A stretch of 64,000 nt of DNA. Origin: Corallococcus sp. EGB. Lineage in GTDB: Bacteria; Myxococcota; Myxococcia; Myxococcales; Myxococcaceae. The position numbers were made by a program, and so were the translations under genes. Shown here in pieces: positions 8,632-19,179 of the stretch. Every line of letters starts with the position of its first letter. Positions within the stretch are counted from its first letter, which is position 1. The notes under the pieces were generated by a model. It ran no database searches and was not told the DNA's origin. It was given only the letters and a program-made list of their open reading frames with translations. The stretch spans positions 1,860,001 through 1,924,000 of the forward strand of contig NZ_CP079946.1 in the NCBI RefSeq assembly GCF_019968905.1. Reading direction: 5' to 3'.

Positions 8632-9912
8632 CTAGAGCACCTTGCGCGAGGGCATGATGGCGTTGGCGGACAGCAGGCCCGCCGCCAGCGCCACCGCGAC
8701 CATCAGCATGGAGAAGGCCGTGTCCACGCCGGCCACCACGTCGCGCTCCAGCAGGGACGCGAGGCTGCGGAAGCCCACGCTGCCGGGGACGAGCAGCATC
8801 AGGCCCGGCACCACGGTGGTGACGGCGGGCCGGTTGCGAAGCCGCGCCAGCGCGTTGCTCCCCATGCCCAAAAGCAGCGCGCCCGCGAAGGCGCCCAGCT
8901 GAGGCCCCAGCAGCAGCGCCCCCAGCCGGGCCCCCATGAACGCGGCGGCGCCGGCCAGCGCAATCCATCCCCAGTCGCGAGGCCGCGCGCGGAAGAGCAC
9001 CGCGATGGCGAAGCCCGCCACCACGAGCGCGACGACCGCCACCCCCGGGGGCATCACCGCGGGCACGGGCGGCGTGGGCACCGGAGGCAGCACCGTGGCC
9101 ACGCGGCTGCCCAGGGCGGCGCCGAAGCCCAGCTGCAGGAAGATGAGCGCGGCGTGGGTGAGGCGTGACGTGCCGGAGATGAGGTTGCGCGTGGCCACCT
9201 CGTTGACGGCGATGGTGAGCGTGAGGCCGGGCAGGAGGACGATGAGGCCCGCGAGCGTGGCCACCTCTCCGTGCAGCGGGCCGAAGAAGTGGGCCGCGAT
9301 CCCCGCGAACGCGGCGGACAGCACCGCCGCCACGGGCTCCAGCACGCGGGCGGTGGTGGGCTGCTTGCGCGTCAGCAGGTCCAGCACGCCGATGGCCAGG
9401 CTGCTGACGGCGGAGACGCCCATCTCCTTCCAGCCGCCGCCGAACAGCAGCGCCGCGGAGGCGCCGGCCAGCATCCAGCACAGCAACTGCAGGGCGGGGC
9501 CGTAGCGCTCCGGGCGGGCGAGGATGTCCTCGACGCGGCGGGCGCCCTCGGCGGGCGTGAGGCGCCCCTGGATGACGTCGTCCGCGAGCAGGTCCAGGAG
9601 GATGAGGCGCTCCAGGTCCATGTCGCCGGGCTCCACGCGGATGAGGCTGGTGCGCAGGTCCTCCGGCGGGCCGAACGAGGCGAAGATGGACGTGGGGGTG
9701 GAGAAGAAGCGGGCCTCCAGGCCCAGCCGCTCGCTCACCCGCATCATCAGGCCCTCCAGGCGGTGGGCGGGCGTGCCGTGCCGGTGCAGGGCGTGGCCCA
9801 GGCGCAGCACGAAGGCCACCGCGGGGCCGGGCGGCGGGGGCGCGAGGGACGCGACGAATTCGGGCGGGGCTTCGGCGAGGTCGGAGGGACGCGTGGACAC
9901 GGCGGCGCGCAC
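8632..9912 (-). CDS. Threonine/serine exporter family (ThrE-like) membrane protein
   Basis: About 426 residues from GTG at 9912; a second in-frame GTG at 9900 is equally possible and neither has a clear ribosome site. The soluble N-terminal half contains HALHRHGTPAHRLEGLM and a conserved FFSTPTSIFASF strand, typical of ThrE (PF06738). From about 165 there are roughly ten membrane helices, including LIVLLPGLTLTIAVNE with the following NLISGTSRL, and a final TTVVPGLMLLVPGSVGFRSL block, which is the ThrE_2 half (PF12821). Both halves are fused in one chain. Homologues export threonine and serine across the inner membrane, and substrate is inferred by family only. It is divergent from the pseudouridine synthase gene. 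Confidence 0.87.
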   Translation of the reverse strand: MRAAVSTRPSDLAEAPPEFVASLAPPPPGPAVAFVLRLGHALHRHGTPAHRLEGLMMRVSERLGLEARFFSTPTSIFASFGPPEDLRTSLIRVEPGDMDLERLILLDLLADDVIQGRLTPAEGARRVEDILARPERYGPALQLLCWMLAGASAALLFGGGWKEMGVSAVSSLAIGVLDLLTRKQPTTARVLEPVAAVLSAAFAGIAAHFFGPLHGEVATLAGLIVLLPGLTLTIAVNEVATRNLISGTSRLTHAALIFLQLGFGAALGSRVATVLPPVPTPPVPAVMPPGVAVVALVVAGFAIAVLFRARPRDWGWIALAGAAAFMGARLGALLLGPQLGAFAGALLLGMGSNALARLRNRPAVTTVVPGLMLLVPGSVGFRSLASLLERDVVAGVDTAFSMLMVAVALAAGLLSANAIMPSRKVL

Positions 9913-10050
9913 ATGCGCAGAGCCGCCCCGGGGAGTCAAACGCCGCGCCGCTCCCCTGGAAGCCCTGCTGCTCGTATCAATGTCCAGGGGGCTCGGGGAA
10001 ATCCCCGGGCGTGACGCATCTGATACAGCGGGTGTCGCACGGGAGGACGC

Positions 10051-10857
10051 ATGGCGCGCAAGCAACGGACGCCCAGGTGGTTGGAGGCCGCGAGGCGCAG
10101 GGGACCGGAGACCCCGGCCGGCCCCAGCGCGGACTGGCTGGCGCGAGCGCTGGGCCGCGCTGGCGTGCTGCCTCGGACCGAGGCCGAGCAGGCCATCCGC
10201 GACGGCCGCGTGGAGGTGGACGGCCGGGTGGAGCGGGAGCCGTTCGCGCCGGTGGGGGAGGACACGCGGGTGCGGGTGGACGGCATGGAGCGGGCGCTGA
10301 CGCGCCAGGTGCGGGCGCTGATGTTCCACAAGCCCGCCGGGCCGGTGGTGCATGGCTCGGATCCGGAGGGCGTGGGCACGGTGTTCGAGCGGCTGCGCGC
10401 GGTGCTGACGCCGGCGCTGCGAGGCTTCGAGTGGTACGCCGTGGGCCGGTTGGACCGGGACACCACGGGGCTGCTGCTCTTCACCAATGACGAACGGCTG
10501 GTGCGGCACGCGACGGCGCCCCGCACGCACCTGCCCAAGCGGTATGTGGCGCGGGTGGAGGGACTGCCGCCGGAAGCCGCGCTCACGCGCCTGCGAGAGG
10601 GATTGGTGTTGGAGGACGGCCCCACGCGCCCCGCGGAGGCCGAGCTCCGGGCGCCGGACGTGGTGGCGTTGACGCTCACGGAGGGGCGGCACCACCAGGT
10701 GAAGCGGATGCTCGCGGCGGTGGGGCACCCGGTGCTCGCGCTGCACCGCGAGTCGGTGGGGCGGCTGGTGCTGGACGTGACGGAAGGGGCCTGGCGCGAG
10801 CTGACGGACGCGGAGGTGACGGAGGGGCTGGGGTTCCAGCCCGGCGCGGCGGACTAG
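10051..10857 (+). CDS. RsuA/RluB-family pseudouridine synthase
   Basis: 268 residues from ATG at 10051 behind GGGAGGA. A basic N-terminus is followed by an S4 RNA-binding domain (about 27-80, DWLARALGRAGVLPRTEAEQAI) and the catalytic domain. The catalytic Asp lies in GRLDRDTTGLLLFTND, and the late motif EGRHHQVKRMLAAVGHPV is the usual RluB/RsuA signature. The enzyme isomerises a uridine in rRNA; which subunit and position cannot be told, because RsuA, RluB, RluE and RluF share these motifs. Its TAG stop and the TAG of the convergent kinase gene overlap within one CTAG. Confidence 0.9.
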   Translation: MARKQRTPRWLEAARRRGPETPAGPSADWLARALGRAGVLPRTEAEQAIRDGRVEVDGRVEREPFAPVGEDTRVRVDGMERALTRQVRALMFHKPAGPVVHGSDPEGVGTVFERLRAVLTPALRGFEWYAVGRLDRDTTGLLLFTNDERLVRHATAPRTHLPKRYVARVEGLPPEAALTRLREGLVLEDGPTRPAEAELRAPDVVALTLTEGRHHQVKRMLAAVGHPVLALHRESVGRLVLDVTEGAWRELTDAEVTEGLGFQPGAAD

Positions 10858-12884
10858 CGGCCCAGGTTCTTGAGCATCTCCCGCGCCCTCGCCGGGTTCG
10901 CCATGTTCCTGGGGGACATCACCATGTACCGGTCATGGGCCTTCCTGGCCTTGGCCTTGTTGCCGGTCAGCGTGTAGGCGGTCTCCAATCCCAGCCAGGC
11001 TCGCCGGAGGCTGGGATTGTTCCGGGTGACGTCCTCCAGGAGCTTCACCGCCTGCTTGTGGTCGGAGGGCGTGCCGGGCTTGAGCTTGATGAGCGTCAAG
11101 CCCAGCTCCAGCTTGACGTCGAACGAGCCCGGCTTCATGGCCAGCGCGTTCCGGTACGCGGCGGCGGCCTCCGGGAACTTCTCGTCCCGGAAGGCCGTGC
11201 GGCCGGCGTCCATCATGTCCGCGAAGGTCTCCGGCTTCACGACCCGGCCCGACGCCGACGAGAGGGCGCTCGCGTCGTCCAGGATGCGCACCACCTTCGC
11301 GCGGCTGGGGTGCGTGCTGGGGGCGAACTCCAGGAAGCGTTGGTAGTGCGTCACGCTGGAGCGGCTGTCATTGAGGCGCGCGTACACCATGCCCAGGAGG
11401 AGCTCGCATTCCCCCTCCTGGGGGAACCGCGTCGCGCACTGATGCGCCAGGTCCACGGCCTTGCTGAGGTCTCCCTGCTGCACCTGGGCCTGGACGCGGT
11501 CCTGATAGTCCGTCAGGGAGCCGTCGGCGACTGGGAGCGGCTCCACCGTGAGGGGCGGATGGACTGCTTCCGGAGCGGCCCGCGTGGGGCTCCGTGCGGT
11601 GTCGGAGGACGGAACAGCCGTGGCGGGACGTTCGATGGGGCGCACCGTTCCCGGATGCTCGGGAGGCTCACCGGGGGAGGTGAGGAACCAGAAACAGCCG
11701 GCCCCGATGGCCAGGCCCGTGCTGCTCAATCCCAGCAGCCACTTCTTCTTCGATGCGGTGGGCGCGAGCGCGGCCGGCGCTTCCTCCTCCGTGATTCCGA
11801 CGTTGGATTCAGGGAGCGGGATTCTCGCGGTGTGGAGCACTGGCCGGGGGCGAGGGGGCTCCTTCGCGCGCGCCGGCTCCTGCGCGCGCCAGGACTCCAG
11901 CTCCTCCTGGAAGGAGCCCGGGATGGAGAGGTCGCGGCCCTGCGCCAGCAGGTCGTCGCGGAACAGCATCCGCAGCAGGTGCGAGAGGCTCAGCGAGGAG
12001 ACACCCGGGTGGTGCGCATGCAGGAACCCCGAGAGGGCCTCCGCGAAGGCATGGCTGGATTCGAAGCGGAGGGCGCGCTCTGGATGCAGGGCCTTGAAGA
12101 GGATCCGGTGGAGCGAGTCCGGCAGGTCCGGGCGTGATTCCCCGAGCGACGGGAGATCGCCTTTCGCGATGCGCATCATCACGACCTGGGGCGGCCCCTC
12201 CAGGGGGAGCCTTCCGCAGAGCAGCTCGTACAGCACGACGCCGGTGGCCCAGACGTCGGTGCCGGCATCCACGTCCTCGCCGCGCGCCTGCTCCGGAGAG
12301 AAGAAGAGGTATTTGCCCTTCACCACGCCGGGTTCGGTCTTGAGGCTCCGGGTGAGCTGTGCCTTGGCGATGCCGAAGTCGACGATCTTGACCTGCCCCT
12401 CGTAGCTGACGAGCACGTTGTCCGGGGAGATGTCGCGGTGGACGATGTCGAGCGGCTTCCCGCTGCCATCCGTGCGCGTGTGCGCGTAGTGCAGCCCGCG
12501 GCACATCTCCATCGCGACGAAGACGGCGATGGGGACGGGCAGGGCACTCATGCCGCGCTTCATGGCGCGTTTGAGGACGCGGTGGAGCGGCTGACCGTCC
12601 ACGAACTCCATGGCGAGGAAGTACTCACCCTCCACGCGCCCGAAGTCGAAGACCTGCGCGACGTTGCCATGGGACAGCGTGGCGGAGATGCGCGCCTCGC
12701 TGATGAACATGGAGATGAAAGCTTCGTCGTTGGCGTACTCGGGCAGGACCTTCTTGATGAGGACGGGCTTGGTGACGCCCGCATCACCTACCAACTGGGC
12801 ACGCCACGTCTCCGCCATCCCACCCTGGCCCAACCAGGACACCAATTCATAGCGCCCGAAGGCGTCCCCCTCTTGCAGTCCCAT
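10854..12884 (-). CDS. Membrane Ser/Thr protein kinase with TPR sensor region (array member 1)
   Basis: 676 residues. The kinase domain spans about 10-285: glycine loop LGQGGMAETW (19-28), ATP-binding K44 in VLIKK, E63, catalytic HRDISPDN (H149, D151, N156) and DFG 169-171. The loop has HRD-I-S in place of HRD-L-K, a form common in myxobacterial Pkn kinases. SPEQ replaces APE. A Pro/Arg-rich juxtamembrane stretch leads to one membrane helix near 385-405 (KKWLLGLSSTGLAIGAGCFWF). The outer part carries TPR-like helical repeats (CATRFPQEGECELLLGMVYARL; AAAYRNALAMKPGSFDVKLELG). The kinase is therefore cytoplasmic and the TPR part periplasmic. It lies furthest downstream of three same-strand paralogues, 63 bases after the second. 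Confidence 0.93.
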   Translation of the reverse strand: MGLQEGDAFGRYELVSWLGQGGMAETWRAQLVGDAGVTKPVLIKKVLPEYANDEAFISMFISEARISATLSHGNVAQVFDFGRVEGEYFLAMEFVDGQPLHRVLKRAMKRGMSALPVPIAVFVAMEMCRGLHYAHTRTDGSGKPLDIVHRDISPDNVLVSYEGQVKIVDFGIAKAQLTRSLKTEPGVVKGKYLFFSPEQARGEDVDAGTDVWATGVVLYELLCGRLPLEGPPQVVMMRIAKGDLPSLGESRPDLPDSLHRILFKALHPERALRFESSHAFAEALSGFLHAHHPGVSSLSLSHLLRMLFRDDLLAQGRDLSIPGSFQEELESWRAQEPARAKEPPRPRPVLHTARIPLPESNVGITEEEAPAALAPTASKKKWLLGLSSTGLAIGAGCFWFLTSPGEPPEHPGTVRPIERPATAVPSSDTARSPTRAAPEAVHPPLTVEPLPVADGSLTDYQDRVQAQVQQGDLSKAVDLAHQCATRFPQEGECELLLGMVYARLNDSRSSVTHYQRFLEFAPSTHPSRAKVVRILDDASALSSASGRVVKPETFADMMDAGRTAFRDEKFPEAAAAYRNALAMKPGSFDVKLELGLTLIKLKPGTPSDHKQAVKLLEDVTRNNPSLRRAWLGLETAYTLTGNKAKARKAHDRYMVMSPRNMANPARAREMLKNLGR

Positions 12885-12947
12885 GTGCGAGGAATTCTAA
12901 ACACGGATTCCGCTTGGGGTGGGAAGGCAATTCCGTGGGGCGGATGC

Positions 12948-14876
12948 CTACTGGGGATTCCGGTTCAGGATTTCAACGACGCGAGCTCGCTTTGGGTGCT
13001 CTGGAGGAGCGAGCGACAGGAATTGCTTGTAGGCCTGCGCACTCCTTACGAAATCCCTAATCCGGGCATAGAACGTTCCCAACATGAGTTGGCATTCCGG
13101 GAGCTTGGGGGCCTTGGCCGCGCAGGCCTGAGCGACTTCAAGGGCCTTCTCCGCATGCCCGGCTTTGTTGAGCATGACGGCGTGCTTCATGATTTCGTTG
13201 ATCGACTTCGTGACGCTTGCCTCCGAGGCCATGGCCCGTTGGAGGTCCGCCTCCGTCTCGAGGCTGATGGGATTGTGGGCCGATGGGTTGGGAGGGTCGT
13301 TGAAGAGCCTTTCGCCGACTTGCTGCACCAGCGCATGACAGTCCGCGTTGGTGGGGTACATCTCCACGCAGTGATTGCTCAGGTAGACCGCGTCTGGATG
13401 CTGCTTGAGACGGATGGCCCGAGCGACACCTGCCTTCATCCTCCTGACGTCGGCGGCCTCCTTCGCGGGGTCCTTGGGGGCTTCCCTGGTTTCAGGAGCA
13501 GGGGAGTCTGGAGCTTGGGGCCTGGCCTCTTCCGCGGGCTGGGGAGGCGCCAAGACCATGATGGCGGGTGGGGCCGGTGGACGCTCTTTGAGGGATGGCG
13601 GCAGCGAGCTCTCGACGGTGGCGGGAGGGCGGATCGGAGTGGGAGGTGGGGCTCCGCCGTTCGTCGAAGGAGCGTGTGCATCCAGGAGGAGCCACAGGCT
13701 CGCACCCATGGCCAACAGTCCTCCCGCGCTCAATCCGTAGAGCAACGAGCGTGGGGGCGCTGAAGAGGGCACCATGGCCCGCGGTTGAGTCGCCTCGGTG
13801 GCCGGAGGGCTGACGGCCCGGATGCGCCGGGTCTGGCGCTCGGTCGAAGGCAGCGGCGTCACCGGTTCTTCCTTCACACGCCAGGCCTTCAGCTCCTCCA
13901 GGAAGGAGCCCGGGACGGACATCTCGCGGCCCTCATGCGCCAGGTCTCCCCGGAACAGCACGCGCATCAGGTGCGCGATGGTCATGGAGGAGAAGCGCGG
14001 GAAGTTCGAATACAGGAATCCCGCCAGCGCATCCCCGAACGCGTGACTGGATTCGAAGCGCAGCTCGCGGTCCGGCGTCAGCGCCTTCATTACGATGTCA
14101 TTCAATTCCTGTGGCAGGTCCGGCCGGAGCACGCCCGGCGCGGGAATCTCTCCCCGCCCCACGCGCGTCATCACCACGTGCGGCGGTCCCTGCACCGGCA
14201 GCTTCCCGCACAGCAGCTCGTACAGCACGACGCCCGTGGCCCAGACGTCGGTCCGCGCATCCACGTCCTCGCCGCGCGCCTGCTCCGGGGAGAAGAAGAG
14301 GTACTTGCCCTTCACCACGCCAGGCGCCGTCTTGAAGCCCCGGATGAGCTGCGCCTTGGCGATGCCGAAGTCGACGATCTTGACCTGCCCCTCGTACCCC
14401 AGCAGCACGTTGTCCGGAGAGATGTCCCGGTGGACGATGCCCAGCGGACGGCCGCTGCTGTCCATGCGCGTGTGTGCGTAGTGCAGACCCCGGCACATCT
14501 CCATCGCGATGAAGACCGCGACGGGAATGGGCAGAGCCCCCAGGTCGCTCTTCAGTGCGCGTTTGAGGACGCGGTGGAGCGGCTGGCCGTCCACGAACTC
14601 CATGGCGAGGAAGTACTCACCCTCCACGCGCCCGAAGTCGAAGACCTGGGCGACGTTGCCGTGAGACAGCGTGGCGGAGATGCGCGCCTCGCTGATGAAC
14701 ATGGAGATGAAGGCCTCGTCGTTGGCGTACTCGGGCAGGACCTTCTTGATGAGGACGGGCTTGGTGACGCCCGCATCACCTACCAGCTGCGCGCGCCACG
14801 TCTCCGCCATGCCGCCCCGGCCCAGCCAGGAGACCAGCTCGTACCGACCAAAGACGTCGCCTGCTTGCAGTGCCAT
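12948..14876 (-). CDS. Membrane Ser/Thr protein kinase (array member 2)
   Basis: 642 residues. The kinase domain is laid out as in its neighbour, with LGRGGMAETW, K44, HRDISPDN and DFG all intact. From about residue 36 to 107 it is identical to the first kinase, and the DNA there is also nearly identical. A single membrane helix lies near 375-400 (YGLSAGGLLAMGASLWLLLDA). The extracytoplasmic part is Pro-rich and then carries Cys-containing TPR-like units (HCVEMYPTNADCHALVQQ; AQACAAKAPKLPECQLMLGTFYARI), quite different from the first kinase. The signal sensed is unknown. The sequence suggests duplication, or conversion of the kinase half while the sensor half diversified. Confidence 0.93.
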   Translation of the reverse strand: MALQAGDVFGRYELVSWLGRGGMAETWRAQLVGDAGVTKPVLIKKVLPEYANDEAFISMFISEARISATLSHGNVAQVFDFGRVEGEYFLAMEFVDGQPLHRVLKRALKSDLGALPIPVAVFIAMEMCRGLHYAHTRMDSSGRPLGIVHRDISPDNVLLGYEGQVKIVDFGIAKAQLIRGFKTAPGVVKGKYLFFSPEQARGEDVDARTDVWATGVVLYELLCGKLPVQGPPHVVMTRVGRGEIPAPGVLRPDLPQELNDIVMKALTPDRELRFESSHAFGDALAGFLYSNFPRFSSMTIAHLMRVLFRGDLAHEGREMSVPGSFLEELKAWRVKEEPVTPLPSTERQTRRIRAVSPPATEATQPRAMVPSSAPPRSLLYGLSAGGLLAMGASLWLLLDAHAPSTNGGAPPPTPIRPPATVESSLPPSLKERPPAPPAIMVLAPPQPAEEARPQAPDSPAPETREAPKDPAKEAADVRRMKAGVARAIRLKQHPDAVYLSNHCVEMYPTNADCHALVQQVGERLFNDPPNPSAHNPISLETEADLQRAMASEASVTKSINEIMKHAVMLNKAGHAEKALEVAQACAAKAPKLPECQLMLGTFYARIRDFVRSAQAYKQFLSLAPPEHPKRARVVEILNRNPQ

Positions 14877-15005
14877 GGGTGGGGCATCTTAAACCCAGAT
14901 TCCATGGATGACAGAATCGCGACTGTCTTTCAGCCCGGCTGGCTGCCTGGGATGTCAGCGAGTGGAAATCATTGGCCGCTCAATCCGTGGCGGCGTGAAG
15001 CCGCG

Positions 15006-16979
<1,974 letters not shown>

Positions 16980-17037
16980 TCGATGCCCACCTTAGCCCCA
17001 GAATCCTGGGAGCGCCGAATAGACGTCGTCGCGTCTG

Positions 17038-17060
17038 CCCAACCCCGTGTGTAGGTTGGG
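17038..17060 (-). terminator. Weak stem-loop after the GH128-like gene
   Basis: CCCAACC (17038-17044) and GGTTGGG (17054-17060) form a seven-base stem with a nine-base loop, 14 bases past the stop of the lipoprotein gene and ahead of the kinase array. No T-run follows, so it is only a candidate. Confidence 0.35.
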
Positions 17061-17073
17061 GCCTCACCCCTGC

Positions 17074-17976
17074 TCAGGGCGACGGCTTCGAGGTGCCAGC
17101 GGCCAGCGTGACGTAGAGGCGGCCCAGCTCGGTCAGCTCGCCGGAGGCGCCGAGCAGGTTGATGGCGGGGATTTCATTGTTGCGACCGGAGAACCACGCG
17201 TAGCGCTCGATGGCGGGCTCCGACTCCAGGTAGCCAATGGCATCCACCATGTACTTCTTCTGCACGTCCACGGTGATTTCATTGGCGGGCCGGTCGCCGC
17301 ACGCGAACTCCGTCAGCCAGAGGGGCTTGTCGTACTTCTTGAACAGCCCCACGTACCACTTGAGCGCGCCCACGTCGCACGCGTACCAGTGGATGGCGAT
17401 GGCATCCACCTGGCAGCCCGCGCAGGCCTTGAAGAAGGCGTCCAGGTACGCCACCGGGTCGGTGAAGGTGACGCCGTCCTCCGTCACGCAGTCGCCGCAG
17501 TAGTTCACCGCCGGGGACACCAGCTTCAGCCCCTTGCGGCGGGCCACCTCCTCCAGCACGGGCCAGAGCGCCGCGGCCTGGCGGGGCGTCTTGTTCGCCT
17601 GCGACTTGAAGTTGGGCTCGTTGAAGCCCAGCAGCACCTTCGCGCCCGCCGGGATTTCCGACTCGAGCTGGGCCACCGTGGGCGTGCCGCCCCAGGCCAT
17701 GGGCACGAAGGAGACACCCTGTGAGGCGTAGACGCCGGCCGCGCCGCTCTCAGGTTTGGGCGACCAGTTGTACCACCAGCTCATCCCCGGGGAGAGCGCC
17801 TTCAGGTCCGCCGCCGAGTGCTCGCCATACGCCAGGCCCCGCTTCGCGCTCTTCGTCACGGCGGGGGGCGGGTCGTCTGTCTGGGATTGCGCTCCCGCCG
17901 CGGGGTCGCACCCCCCGAGCGGCGACAGCAGGATGGCCAGGCACAGCGCGACGGGCAGCCGGGGGGAGCGGGGCAT
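17074..17976 (-). CDS. Lipoprotein glycoside hydrolase, GH128/Glyco_hydro_cc type
   Basis: 300 residues. A lipoprotein signal ends at C23 (LSPLGGC). The catalytic part (about 45-285) starts KRGLAYG and contains FVPMAWGG, then E120 in LLGFNEPN (acid/base) and E223 in LWLTEFAC (nucleophile), the pair expected for this clan A TIM barrel family. IHWYAC lies between them. Paired cysteines (YCGDC, CAGC, YAC, FAC) suggest disulphides and an extracytoplasmic site. GH128 enzymes cut beta-1,3-glucan, so attack on fungal or plant glucan is likely but inferred. It is a single gene upstream of the kinases on the same strand. Confidence 0.85.
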   Translation of the reverse strand: MPRSPRLPVALCLAILLSPLGGCDPAAGAQSQTDDPPPAVTKSAKRGLAYGEHSAADLKALSPGMSWWYNWSPKPESGAAGVYASQGVSFVPMAWGGTPTVAQLESEIPAGAKVLLGFNEPNFKSQANKTPRQAAALWPVLEEVARRKGLKLVSPAVNYCGDCVTEDGVTFTDPVAYLDAFFKACAGCQVDAIAIHWYACDVGALKWYVGLFKKYDKPLWLTEFACGDRPANEITVDVQKKYMVDAIGYLESEPAIERYAWFSGRNNEIPAINLLGASGELTELGRLYVTLAAGTSKPSP

Positions 17977-18032
17977 GGCCCGGGACTCTACGCCCGGGGT
18001 TCGGGTGGGCGTCGAGTCCTCACGTCAGGCCG

Positions 18033-19103
18033 TCACGGCGCCAGCCGGGGCACGAGCCGGGGCTCGCCCACGTCGCGCCACCACGGCGTCACGCCCTCCA
18101 CGCGCGAGGGCTCCAGGCTCCGGCCCAGGCCCGGCGTGAAGAGGCGCACCTGCTGCTCCGTGGCCAGCTTCACCAGCGTCTCCACCGGCTCGTCCCACGC
18201 GTGCAGCGCCAGGTTGAAGGTGCCCCAGTGCACCGGCATCAGCGTGCCGCCGCCCAGCATCGCGTGCGCCTTCAGCGCGTTCTCCGGGCCCAGGTGGATG
18301 CCTCCCCAGCTCGGGTGGAACGCGCCCACCTCCAGCATCACCAGGTCGAAGGGGCCGTACCTCCGGCCAATCTCCTCGAACTCGGAGGTGAGGCCGGTGT
18401 CGCCGCTGAAGAACAGCCGGTGCTTGTCCGTGGTGAGCACCCACGACGCCCACAGCGTCGAGTTGCGGTCGCCCAGGCCCCGGCCGGAGAAGTGCTGGGA
18501 CGGCGCCGCGCGGAAGGACACCGGGCCCACGCGGTGCTCCTCCCACCAGTCCAGCTCGGTGATCAGCTCCGGCGCCACGCCGAAGGCCTCCAGGTGGCGC
18601 CCCACGCCCAGCGCGGTGACGAAGGGCACGCGCCGCTTCGCCAGCGCGCGGATGGTGCCGCGGCACAGGTGGTCGTAGTGGTCGTGCGACACCAGCACCG
18701 CGTCCAGGTCCGGCAGCGCCTCCACGGGCACGGGCGTGGCGTGGAAGCGCTTGGGGCCCGCGAAGGACACGGGTGAGACCCGGTCTCCGAAGACGGGGTC
18801 GGTCAGCACGCGCGCCCCGTCCACCTCCAGCAGCATCGTGCTGTGGCCCAGCCAGGTGACGCGGAGGCCCGTGTCCGGCGCGCGGGCCCAGGCGCCGCGC
18901 GGGTCGTCCACCGGCAGCGGCGCGGGCGGCGTGCGCTGCGTGCCGCCGAAGAAGTACTCGCCCAGGAGGGGCAGCGGGTTGCCCTGGAGGCCGGGCCCCA
19001 CGGGGGCGGTGTTGCGGAAGCCGTGACCCTCGAACTGGCGGGAGGCCCGGCTGCGTTCGAGCCGGAGTCCCGCGCTGCGTGCGCTGTCGCTGACGGTGGG
19101 CAT
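18033..19103 (-). CDS. Metallo-beta-lactamase-fold hydrolase, UlaG/NAPE-PLD-like
   Basis: 356 residues from ATG at 19103 (MPTVSDSARSAG), chosen because upstream codons look non-coding. The fold begins LRVTWLGHSTMLLEVDG and LTDPVFGDRVSP. The metal motif is SHDHYDH, followed by the middle Asp in FSGDTGLT and a late HWGTF. The insert AAPSQHFSGRGLGDRNSTLWASW is typical of the NAPE-hydrolysing phospholipase D branch, so a phosphodiesterase acting on a lipid or similar substrate is possible. No signal peptide is visible, so it is cytoplasmic or membrane associated. It is a single gene in a minus-strand run with no tight spacing. Confidence 0.85.
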   Translation of the reverse strand: MPTVSDSARSAGLRLERSRASRQFEGHGFRNTAPVGPGLQGNPLPLLGEYFFGGTQRTPPAPLPVDDPRGAWARAPDTGLRVTWLGHSTMLLEVDGARVLTDPVFGDRVSPVSFAGPKRFHATPVPVEALPDLDAVLVSHDHYDHLCRGTIRALAKRRVPFVTALGVGRHLEAFGVAPELITELDWWEEHRVGPVSFRAAPSQHFSGRGLGDRNSTLWASWVLTTDKHRLFFSGDTGLTSEFEEIGRRYGPFDLVMLEVGAFHPSWGGIHLGPENALKAHAMLGGGTLMPVHWGTFNLALHAWDEPVETLVKLATEQQVRLFTPGLGRSLEPSRVEGVTPWWRDVGEPRLVPRLAP

Positions 19104-19179
19104 GCGGTGGTGTCTAACACCCACGCGTCCGCCCGGCACGGTCACCCGCCTGGAGCCCAGGCGGGGAGGCACCGTGCGC